The notes beneath the pieces are model-generated. The model had not been told where the DNA came from, did not search any database, and saw only the letters and a list, made by a program, of their open reading frames with translations. Below, in pieces: positions 1-7,872 of a stretch of 64,000 nucleotides of DNA. Position 1 is the first letter of the stretch. Every line of letters starts with the position of its first letter. The DNA lies in contig NZ_LDZY01000005.1 in assembly GCF_001029285.1 (NCBI RefSeq), positions 248,001 through 312,000 on the forward strand, in the 5' to 3' direction. The translations under genes and the position numbers were made by a program. This DNA comes from Desulfosporosinus acididurans. GTDB lineage: Bacteria; Bacillota; Desulfitobacteriia; Desulfitobacteriales; Desulfitobacteriaceae.

Positions 1-734
1 TCATTACCCCATACTTTTCCATTAGGTTCGCTGCCATTAATAAACATACTATTGTTTTTAAAACCTAAATTATCTCCACTTACATTCATAAGAATTGTTG
101 AATTATTAGGCACGTTTATATGTATTTCCAAGTCCTTCAGGCTTTTCCCACTGCCAAATACATTTGTTCCGTCAAAAGTAAAAACATTTAATGTCTTGTT
201 GTCTCCTGTTAAATCTAATTCGCCCCAGGGAGCAACATTGTGGCTACAGCTATTATCAGGAAGTTGGGCACATTTCCCAGACAAATCATTCAAATAACTT
301 TTTGCTTGGTCGAAATCAATAACTTTTGAACAGATAACCGAAGTACCCTTCCTATTTTGCCAGATATTGTATCCATTGGTTTGAAGTCCATCTCCGTAAA
401 CAGTATTTCCGCTTTGATTTATTAAATTTCCATTTAATGTAAAATTTCCTCCTACGAGGATATCTGCTTCTGTTGGATTATTCAGCTGCGATCCTACCGT
501 AAAATTACCTAAGGTTGCATTTCCGCCGATGGCAATTCTTCCTTCAGAATCAGCCCCATTTTTGATCGCATCCTCTAAAATAAAAACATTAAAATCATTC
601 GCTACCCCAAAATTTGTTGATTGATCATAATTACCAAGATAATTAACACCAGATGCGTACGCAATTTTGTATTGCACCAACAATTGCAACGATAGGAACA
701 GGATCAATAAAACAGCTAAAAGTTTTCGATGCAT
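1..734 (-). CDS. Secreted choice-of-anchor-A domain protein (partial, 3' end outside window)
   Basis: A minus-strand frame opens with ATG at 734 and stays open to the left edge, so the C-terminus is missing. A GAGGGG ribosome site lies about 12 bases upstream. Residues 1-27 form a signal peptide (basic MHRK, hydrophobic core, then AYA-S). The mature part has NDFNVFILEDA, then EGRIAIGGNATLGNFTVG, then GGNFTLNGNLINQSGN, which is the layout of the choice-of-anchor-A beta-helix-like domain found in exported surface proteins; a CAQLPDNSC segment may form a disulfide. No anchor is visible because of the truncation. It follows the polysaccharide cluster in the same direction, so it could be a surface adhesin made with that polymer. 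The family call is from motif recognition; the role is inferred. Confidence 0.7.
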   Translation of the reverse strand, partial: MHRKLLAVLLILFLSLQLLVQYKIAYASGVNYLGNYDQSTNFGVANDFNVFILEDAIKNGADSEGRIAIGGNATLGNFTVGSQLNNPTEADILVGGNFTLNGNLINQSGNTVYGDGLQTNGYNIWQNRKGTSVICSKVIDFDQAKSYLNDLSGKCAQLPDNSCSHNVAPWGELDLTGDNKTLNVFTFDGTNVFGSGKSLKDLEIHINVPNNSTILMNVSGDNLGFKNNSMFINGSEPNGKVWGN

Positions 735-849
735 CTTATAATTCAACCCCTCAAATAAACATTTTCACAAAATACTATAAAATAAAGCAACAAGTTTTGG
801 GAGTAAAATACTAGTTTAACTTTTCTATTAAAAACAAGTTACAAAAAGC

Positions 850-2805
850 TCAGAAACCCCAAATTCTTCTAAAGTTATCCTCAGATGTTCTACTCAGACT
901 AATGTGATATACCTCTATAAAATCATCTTTATAATAAATGCTTAAGTTTTGATGGGCTGTTCTATATGTTTCAATCCATTTTTCAATTGCTTCATAGTTT
1001 TTAAGCCGCTCTTTATAAAGTGCCTCATTGATATACATACCATTGCTAAATAATTTCTTTTGCACAAAGATAAAGTAATCCGATACGAACGGTTCTTCTT
1101 GATTAACCTCCTTTCTAAAAGTCAGTGTTCTAGGATCATATAGATTTAAAAAATTACTTATGTTAATATACCCTCCCTTTCCCAAAGCGATATAGTAGCC
1201 TTCCTCTTCAGAAACCATAACCCATTCCGAATTGCAATACTCATCACATATCCGTAGATATTGGTTAATTTCTTGATCGTACTGTATCTTAAAAGGCTGT
1301 GGTAGGGAAGGCCTGCTAAAAAGTATTATAGTAACCATGGCCATGAAGCAAATACAGTATTCCAGGATATGAATCGGAGTGTATTTCTCAAAATTATCCT
1401 GGATTAATCCTAGCAAAAGTCCAACACCTATTGACGCTAATAACGTCCAAAAAACCCCAAATACAAATGTTAAATTCAAATTATCTATATTTATTCCGAT
1501 ATATCGATACAACAATAGGGATGATATGCCTAATATAAATAGAACAAAAGCAACAATTCTTTCATGAATTTCTTTGTTTTGTAATATTGCAACCAGCAGA
1601 AATAATATAAAACCAAGAATTGCAATCTCGTCAATAATTCCAAATTTTTTTATACTAGGAATTAAATTAAAAGTAAGTAAATCAGCTGCCTTAACGTCTG
1701 ACTTTTTACCAAGGAGCAACGAAACTATAATTTGCAATAGTGTTACTATCCCAGATCCAAAAGATACTAAAAATAAATCTCTCGAAGCTAGTCTGGAATT
1801 ACCAGCATCAAATATTAAATATGATAAAATCAAAAATAAAAACATGCTCCACGAAAGAATATAAATATATGTATTGACATATCCGTTTATTAACATGGCC
1901 GCGGCGACTGTCCACAAGTACCGCTTTTCATGAGTTTTCATAAAGGAAATAGCAAAATACCAAGACAGAAATAGAAAAATGATCCCAAACACTAACGAAT
2001 TTGTTGATCCTTGACTTTGCCAGTCAGGGGATAGGGCGCTGCCCAAAACTCCAAAAACAAAAGCGCTAAGAATTCCGGACAATTTTTTGCCTGTAACTTT
2101 TTCCATAAAAAAATACATTGATAAAGTCGCTAGAACTCCATTTAGTGGACCAGTATATTTCAAAATATAAAGAGCATCGCAACCAGCAAACTTATGCAAA
2201 ATTGAGAGAAAAATTTCAAAACCCTGCGGACTTATTCCATGTACAAACATACTTTGATCAATATACTTCATCCGAGCCAATGTAACATAATCTGTCATCG
2301 CAGGGGCTGCATGCTGTAAAGTATCAGAAAATGTTAAATAACTTGTATATCCCAGAACAAATAATAGCAAGAAACTGTTTGCAACATCTATACCAGTTAT
2401 TTTTTCAAGGTTATTTGCAACTTTCTTTCTTAAATCCAAAACGAAATGGCGAATAAAATCAGTTGTATTGGGTATACCGTCTAAGAAATCGTAAAGATGA
2501 ATGAGTATCCGAGATTTCATCTCCACTAAAGCATTTATTCTGTAGTTTTTAGGCAACCTTAAGAAAACAACAAATATTAATAATGTTAAAATTAGTGAAA
2601 TAGCCTCATATAACTTTAATAGCAGCAAAAGATAACCTAATGAAATTAATATCGCTACCATAAAGATATAACGTGTAAATATCTTTGCTAAAAAACTGTC
2701 ATCTATATCAGGGAAGAAAAATATAGGTAATATAATTGAAATCGTCATAAAAGTAAAGAACCAACGTGTAAACCCCAGAAATTGTGCCCTGATTACAATT
2801 TCCAA
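850..2805 (-). CDS. Multispanning GT-C-like membrane protein, copy 1 (divergent)
   Basis: This 651-residue protein has more than ten hydrophobic segments and a soluble C-terminal tail of about 130 residues. It is a clear paralog of the 651-residue neighbour upstream, sharing DTLQHAAPAM near residue 160, PQGF, LSILHKFA, KYTGPLN and the C-terminal EKWIE block. The layout (a conserved first outer loop with acidic residues, many membrane spans, a soluble C-domain) recalls STT3/PMT-type GT-C glycosyltransferases using lipid-linked sugars, but I cannot name a family. This copy lacks single residues at three conserved places (SDSY becomes TDY, FHDGIYPQGF becomes VHGISPQGF, PLNNG becomes PLNG). The start is a TTG with GAGGG about 10 bases upstream. 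It is the last membrane gene of the cluster. Confidence 0.75.
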   Translation of the reverse strand: MEIVIRAQFLGFTRWFFTFMTISIILPIFFFPDIDDSFLAKIFTRYIFMVAILISLGYLLLLLKLYEAISLILTLLIFVVFLRLPKNYRINALVEMKSRILIHLYDFLDGIPNTTDFIRHFVLDLRKKVANNLEKITGIDVANSFLLLFVLGYTSYLTFSDTLQHAAPAMTDYVTLARMKYIDQSMFVHGISPQGFEIFLSILHKFAGCDALYILKYTGPLNGVLATLSMYFFMEKVTGKKLSGILSAFVFGVLGSALSPDWQSQGSTNSLVFGIIFLFLSWYFAISFMKTHEKRYLWTVAAAMLINGYVNTYIYILSWSMFLFLILSYLIFDAGNSRLASRDLFLVSFGSGIVTLLQIIVSLLLGKKSDVKAADLLTFNLIPSIKKFGIIDEIAILGFILFLLVAILQNKEIHERIVAFVLFILGISSLLLYRYIGINIDNLNLTFVFGVFWTLLASIGVGLLLGLIQDNFEKYTPIHILEYCICFMAMVTIILFSRPSLPQPFKIQYDQEINQYLRICDEYCNSEWVMVSEEEGYYIALGKGGYINISNFLNLYDPRTLTFRKEVNQEEPFVSDYFIFVQKKLFSNGMYINEALYKERLKNYEAIEKWIETYRTAHQNLSIYYKDDFIEVYHISLSRTSEDNFRRIWGF

Positions 2806-2903
2806 TTAAACATTCCCTCGTCCTTTTCTTATATTAATCTGTATAAATTCGATGTCATTATTTATGAAACTGCAAAGTATAATCCTCATGCTGCCGATCA
2901 ATT

Positions 2904-4859
2904 TTAATCAGCTTTAAGATCATGGATATGATAGATAACAATGTAATTATCTTCATAGTAAATATCACAATTGTTATGAACTTTAGAATATTTCTCAATC
3001 CATTTTTCAAGAGCTAGATAATTCTTTTCCCTTTGAAGTAGTATAGGTTTCATTGCTTCGCCTTCAACCCTAAAGAGTTTCTTCTGTAAAAAAATAAATA
3101 GATCCTTAGCAACTAAAGGTTCGTATTTACCTCCATCAGTCTTAACTAATTTAGCACTTTCTGGGTTATACCATTTAAGAAAATCCCCAATATAAATATC
3201 CCATCCCCTGCCTAAAGCTAGGTCATACTCATCTTCACTACCCACTAATGTCCATTCAGCAGGGGCAAACTCCTTGGAAATCCTCAGATATTCGTTAATT
3301 TCCATATCGTACTGCATTTTATATGGCTGAGCAGGTGATGGTTTATAATAAATTACTCCCCATGCGAAAAAACAAATTACTGTTATGGTCATAATAATCG
3401 TTATGATTAATTTTGGGCCTAAAGAATAAAGTATCCGTAATACTGCAGCAACAATAAGTCCAACCCCTATAGGTTCTACTAAGGCCCACATTACGCTTGA
3501 CCTGACTGAAAGCAATTCACTACCAGACATTGGTCCAATAATAAGGTATAGCACTAAGGAAGATCCCGATAAGAATAAAAGAAAAAGTGAAGACACTCGA
3601 TTAAAAGTATCTCTACTTTTGACAAGTGTTATAAGAAAAAATGCAACAAAACCAACGATTGCTAATTTGTCAATGTATGTCAGAGAGGGGATTGGAACCT
3701 TGGTCTGCGTAGCCTGAGTTAAAAACTCAAGAGAGGTGCTGTGGAACCCTTTTCCTTCAAACCACCCAATTAAAACCTGCAGTCCAGCCAAAAATCCAGA
3801 TGCAATCCCGCCAATAACCAAGCCCGCAACGAGCTTCAAACTTTTTCTAAATTCACAGAGCAAATTGGCAAATGCCATACAGAGAAGACCCAGCCATACA
3901 TACGCTAGAATCAACGTATGAATTAAACCTAAAGCTATAAGAGCCGCTACTACGGTCCATAAATAACTCTTTCTACGAGTCTGGAAATAAGCTAGTGCAA
4001 ACATAAATGTTGGGAATAAAAAAACACTACCAAATTCTTGTGATAATGATGCTCCCTGTCTATCCCAGCCCGCTGGTAAAACTCCTCCCAAGACTCCATA
4101 AACAAAGGCACTTACTAGACCAGCTAATCCATCGCCAGTTACTCCTCGAACGAATAAATAAATGCCTATAGTGGTTATGATCCCGTTGTTAAGTGGACCC
4201 GTATATTTCATAACATAAAGGGGATCAATCGCAGCAAATTTGTGTAATATCGATAGATAAATATAGAATCCTTGTGGGTAGATTCCATCATGAAATAACA
4301 TGTTTTCATCGATGTATTTTGACCAAGCTAATGTTACATAAGAATCGGACATAGCTGGCGCTGCATGCTGTAACGTATCATAAAACCGTAAATATCCTGA
4401 TGCGATAAGAATGATCAAAAGAAGAACATATTGAAATAGGTTGACCGAACATAACGTCCTATAAAGTTCATTTTTTGCCTCACTTATCTTTCTACTTAGC
4501 ATCTGTCGATCAACCAGTGGTTTAAATGTACCATCTAGGTAATCAAACACTCTGGATAAAATAACATATCTTACTTCTTGAAAACCATTTTTTCTATAGT
4601 CTCTGGGTACTCTCAAAAAAATCGTAAAGATAATTATTACCATAAGGAATGATAGGCTTTCGTATAATTTAAGTGATACTAATAAATATACAATAACCAA
4701 AGTAAGCGAAACCATTTGGATATATCTAAAAAAGATTCGCTCAAGCATTCCATTTCCCTCAGCAGGAAAAATAATAATCGGAAACATAACATACATCATT
4801 ATAAAGGCCAATCCCCATCGAATTAGACTAATACCTTGTGAAATAATTGCAGCATCCAA
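2904..4859 (-). CDS. Multispanning GT-C-like membrane protein, copy 2
   Basis: This 651-residue polytopic protein has hydrophobic N-terminal spans, a conserved outer-loop-like segment around residue 163 (DTLQHAAPAMSDSYVTLAW) followed by LFHDGIYPQGF, further spans, and a soluble C-terminal region rich in acidic and aromatic residues. The acidic outer loop ahead of many spans is typical of GT-C glycosyltransferases, so transfer or polymerisation of lipid-linked sugar outside the membrane is a reasonable guess, not a demonstrated function. It keeps the acidic loop residues that the downstream copy has lost. The start is a TTG directly behind a very strong GGGGGGAGGTGA, with unusually short spacing. 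It follows the PelG-like gene by 13 bases and is probably co-transcribed. Confidence 0.75.
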   Translation of the reverse strand: MDAAIISQGISLIRWGLAFIMMYVMFPIIIFPAEGNGMLERIFFRYIQMVSLTLVIVYLLVSLKLYESLSFLMVIIIFTIFLRVPRDYRKNGFQEVRYVILSRVFDYLDGTFKPLVDRQMLSRKISEAKNELYRTLCSVNLFQYVLLLIILIASGYLRFYDTLQHAAPAMSDSYVTLAWSKYIDENMLFHDGIYPQGFYIYLSILHKFAAIDPLYVMKYTGPLNNGIITTIGIYLFVRGVTGDGLAGLVSAFVYGVLGGVLPAGWDRQGASLSQEFGSVFLFPTFMFALAYFQTRRKSYLWTVVAALIALGLIHTLILAYVWLGLLCMAFANLLCEFRKSLKLVAGLVIGGIASGFLAGLQVLIGWFEGKGFHSTSLEFLTQATQTKVPIPSLTYIDKLAIVGFVAFFLITLVKSRDTFNRVSSLFLLFLSGSSLVLYLIIGPMSGSELLSVRSSVMWALVEPIGVGLIVAAVLRILYSLGPKLIITIIMTITVICFFAWGVIYYKPSPAQPYKMQYDMEINEYLRISKEFAPAEWTLVGSEDEYDLALGRGWDIYIGDFLKWYNPESAKLVKTDGGKYEPLVAKDLFIFLQKKLFRVEGEAMKPILLQREKNYLALEKWIEKYSKVHNNCDIYYEDNYIVIYHIHDLKAD

Positions 4860-4872
4860 TCACCTCCCCCCT

Positions 4873-6456
4873 TTATAAGGCAGCATATAGATAATAATCG
4901 AGATTTTCAAAAACCTTAAACACTTTCTTAGTCGTCAAGATGGCAAAAACTACTGAACCAGCAAATAAACCCAGTACCGCCCAGCTATAAGCAATCCAGC
5001 GGCTTAGCAAGAAACCAACAATCATATCAACCAATAAGGCGATCAGCATCGAATAAGATACCATAGTAGGTTGGGCTAGACAAAACAATATGAGTGAATT
5101 CATTAGCGATAAAGCTAACAAGGAATATGAAATAACAGCCCAGATGAATGTAAATAAAATAGTTGGATTTGATAAAAAATCAAACGTTACGATGTGCAAA
5201 TTGGTAACATAGACCAGAACCAGAAACAGTATAAGAGCATTAATTACACAAAAAATTGAAACAAGACTATATCTTTTTATAAAGAAAGAACGATACATTT
5301 GGTTCAATTTCTCATAATCAATTGCCTGTGTGTTTTTTTGATGTGCTAAGAGGTTCGATATTAATTCATTAACTACAACTTCCACCAAGCCCATCGGCAA
5401 TATTAAAACTATAAGAGCAAAATCAAGACCTAATTCATATTCTCCACGAAACCAAACAAAATATGGCATATAAATATTGTTCGTAGACCAAGCAATAATT
5501 CGATCAATGTTTAAGAAAGTAAAATATAAGAAGCCGTATGCAAAGTAAGGTAGACTGGTATAAAAAGTAATCGAACGTCGAGGCATAGTTGGAGCTATTC
5601 CCTTCTCCATTTTTCTCTCCGCTCTAATAAAAATATAATGGGCCATGATAATACTTGCCAGTGATACTATGCTTAAAGCAATTACCTGAGATAAAATAAT
5701 ATTCAAACAAACTAATCGAAATAGTATAAAGACAATTCCTATACCAGCAGTTATTAATCCTGTAAAAATCAACTCTTTTTGTAAAATATATAATACAGTT
5801 ACCGAAAGCCATATTCCCGAGAGGAATAATAAGTATAAAATTGTTATTAATATCATGCTCATTGGGTAAATAGAAAAGATAGAATTGATAAAAAGATAAA
5901 TAATTGCAGTTATAACGCACATTATGTAACCAAGTTTAACAAAATAATATGTGGATTTTCTTGCAATATCATAATAACCGAGCCCCAAATACATAAATCC
6001 GCGACGGGCAATTGCTTGCGTAAAGCCCCCAACCACCATAAAGCTAAGTATCGTTCCAATAGAAATACTCGTTGCATTTTCTAAAGATAAATATTCATAA
6101 GACCATAAGGAAAAACGAAGAGTTAGCATGGCAACCACAGAAACAGCCATTGGTAAAGCAAAAATTGTCCCTCTAATAAAACTACGAAGAATTCCAAAGA
6201 AATAGTGTACATAATCAAGCTTTTCTGCATGATTTATTGGAAGCGTTAAAAGTTCATTTTGAGTTACAGACCATATATCTTCAGCAATTTTGAAAATATC
6301 ATTCGCTCCGAATTCATCATTTACCATTGCATCATTCCAGCCAATGGATTCTAAAACTGCGGCGACTTCATACATATCGGTTGGATTCTTTGTCACCTCT
6401 AAAACTTGTTCAACTAATTCATTAAACTTTGTTGAATTTTTTTCAAGTAATTGCAT
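4873..6456 (-). CDS. pelG: PelG-like polysaccharide transporter (MATE/Wzx-type)
   Basis: The protein has about 85 soluble N-terminal residues (start MQLLEKNSTKFNEL) followed by roughly twelve membrane spans to residue 527. PelG of the Pel system is a twelve-span flippase-like protein of about 450 residues that works with PelF to export the polymer. The size of the membrane part, the absence of other domains and the linkage to a PelF-type glycosyltransferase support this call; the N-terminal extension is an oddity. The start codon lies 2 bases after the stop of the upstream DivIVA-like gene, so translation is probably coupled. The match is from topology and context rather than a strict motif, so a different polysaccharide exporter remains possible. 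Confidence 0.65.
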   Translation of the reverse strand: MQLLEKNSTKFNELVEQVLEVTKNPTDMYEVAAVLESIGWNDAMVNDEFGANDIFKIAEDIWSVTQNELLTLPINHAEKLDYVHYFFGILRSFIRGTIFALPMAVSVVAMLTLRFSLWSYEYLSLENATSISIGTILSFMVVGGFTQAIARRGFMYLGLGYYDIARKSTYYFVKLGYIMCVITAIIYLFINSIFSIYPMSMILITILYLLFLSGIWLSVTVLYILQKELIFTGLITAGIGIVFILFRLVCLNIILSQVIALSIVSLASIIMAHYIFIRAERKMEKGIAPTMPRRSITFYTSLPYFAYGFLYFTFLNIDRIIAWSTNNIYMPYFVWFRGEYELGLDFALIVLILPMGLVEVVVNELISNLLAHQKNTQAIDYEKLNQMYRSFFIKRYSLVSIFCVINALILFLVLVYVTNLHIVTFDFLSNPTILFTFIWAVISYSLLALSLMNSLILFCLAQPTMVSYSMLIALLVDMIVGFLLSRWIAYSWAVLGLFAGSVVFAILTTKKVFKVFENLDYYLYAAL

Positions 6457-6458
6457 CT

Positions 6459-7427
6459 TTAATCGCCCTGCCCTGGTAATTCCATATGAATTATTAGTTC
6501 AGTGAGTTTTCCTTCATTTTTAGCTAGATGCATAACACTTTCAGTAATGGATTCGTTCTTCCGAATTATTATCTTCCCATTTTTATCTGTAATATCTTCA
6601 CCTACAACTTTCCCAAGGATATATTTATCACGGACAGATGTGATTTCATCGCGTACTTCCTGTGACGTCTGTTTGCTTGAATTGGCATAATTTTCAACTT
6701 CATCAGTTACCGCTATTTCCTTAGTAATCGTTTCATTTTGATCGTTTTTTAAGTCAAAATCCCAAAAGTTGTTATTTATTTTATTAACAAAATCATCAAC
6801 TTGGTTAGTATTATCATCTTCATTCACTACCCCCAAATTGACTGTTGTCCCATCAGAAGTCATTTTATTAATAGCTTTTTCCGTATTAGTATCGTTATCT
6901 CCCCAAAATTCTTGAGAATGAACAAGTTCTTCTTCTTTATTATTTTTCAACCAATCAGCTATTGGTAATACTTTCCCAATATTTTTCAAGACATCCACGT
7001 TAATATTTTTCGACTTTTCTTGTTTACGAACAGTTTCTACTATATTCTTCAAATTTCTTTCAATAATTTCTTTCTCTTTATTTATTTCATTTTCAATGTC
7101 TATTAGGTTATTTTTTAAAATTTCAATTTTCTGATCAGAAATTTTTTGAATTTCCAAAAGATCTATTTCAACATCTTGATAAATGTATTCGAATAACCTA
7201 TCCACTCTAGTAATAGCAAATTCTAAAAGAGTCTGCTTAGGGACTTTTGCCTCACTGTCAATTAATTTTTGTAATTCATCTCGTAAGGACTTAATTTCAT
7301 TATCACTAACATCAATTTTTTTTCGCAATTTTTCCAACTCAATTTCTTGATTCGTTTTTATGTTAGTTAGATAATCCTCCACTTCACTTTTTGAATAGCC
7401 CCACAATTTACCTTTAATCTTTGACAT
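6459..7427 (-). CDS. DivIVA-like coiled-coil protein with C-terminal PRC-barrel-like domain
   Basis: The N-terminus (MSKIKGKLWGYSKSEVEDYL) matches the DivIVA-type membrane-binding head, where a short hydrophobic/aromatic tip precedes a GYxxxEVxxYL helix. Residues 25-140 are charged heptad-like coiled coil, 140-260 a low-complexity acidic/Asn-rich linker, and about 267-322 a compact domain with GKVVGEDITDKNGKIII resembling PRC-barrel or similar beta domains. The ATG at 7427 is preferred over an upstream in-frame GTG because GAAGGTGAG sits correctly before it. It overlaps the preceding DivIVA-like gene by 14 bases and runs directly into the PelG-like gene. It may recruit or position the polysaccharide machinery at curved or polar membrane, which is inference. 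Confidence 0.65.
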   Translation of the reverse strand: MSKIKGKLWGYSKSEVEDYLTNIKTNQEIELEKLRKKIDVSDNEIKSLRDELQKLIDSEAKVPKQTLLEFAITRVDRLFEYIYQDVEIDLLEIQKISDQKIEILKNNLIDIENEINKEKEIIERNLKNIVETVRKQEKSKNINVDVLKNIGKVLPIADWLKNNKEEELVHSQEFWGDNDTNTEKAINKMTSDGTTVNLGVVNEDDNTNQVDDFVNKINNNFWDFDLKNDQNETITKEIAVTDEVENYANSSKQTSQEVRDEITSVRDKYILGKVVGEDITDKNGKIIIRKNESITESVMHLAKNEGKLTELIIHMELPGQGD

Positions 7428-7857
7428 GAATCTCACCTTCTTTTCCCCAATTTAAGATAGACCCATATCGGCTAGCTGTTGTAAGAAAGTCATTGTTCAT
7501 TTTTCCTGTAGTATTTTGAAGCCTAAGCAGCTCCCTCTTTCGTTGATTTACCTTTTCACTCAATTCAGTTTCTTTTTTCTCTGCATTCTTAATACTAATC
7601 ATAACTTTCTCAGCACCTTTCAGAAGAGAATCTAATAGGCGCTGAGATATTTCCTTTTCTTTGGCCACCTTAGGATTTAAGTCTTTATTAATCTTTTGGA
7701 TATCTGCTTTTAATGACTCTATCTGTTGAGTTTTCAGCAATAATTCCTGATTTAGCCTATCTAATTCTTGCTGAAATTCTCGTATAATGTTAGAAATTTC
7801 ACTTTCGACAGATTTCGGATCATAGCCCTTAATAGAACGTCTAAAACTCAAAGTCAC
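7414..7857 (-). CDS. Small DivIVA-like coiled-coil protein
   Basis: The product is about 147 residues with a GTG start at 7857, chosen because GGTAGGTG lies 6 bases upstream; a GTG nine bases earlier is inside that site. The head reads MTLSFRRSIKGYDPKSVESEI, close to the DivIVA N-terminal consensus of basic and aromatic residues, GYDxxxV and then a helix. Most of the rest (about 20-125) is coiled coil with Glu/Gln/Lys heptads. DivIVA family proteins bind curved membrane and scaffold polar or septal partners. Its place between pelF-like and pelG-like genes, overlapping a second DivIVA-like gene, suggests a dedicated scaffold for that polysaccharide complex rather than the cell-division DivIVA. 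Confidence 0.65.
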   Translation of the reverse strand: MTLSFRRSIKGYDPKSVESEISNIIREFQQELDRLNQELLLKTQQIESLKADIQKINKDLNPKVAKEKEISQRLLDSLLKGAEKVMISIKNAEKKETELSEKVNQRKRELLRLQNTTGKMNNDFLTTASRYGSILNWGKEGEIHVKD

Positions 7858-7872
7858 GTGAATCACCTACCT

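Noticed and set aside
52-297. Plus-strand open frame of 81 codons at the left edge
   Set aside because: It is antisense to the choice-of-anchor-A protein, lacks a ribosome site and has no recognisable motif.
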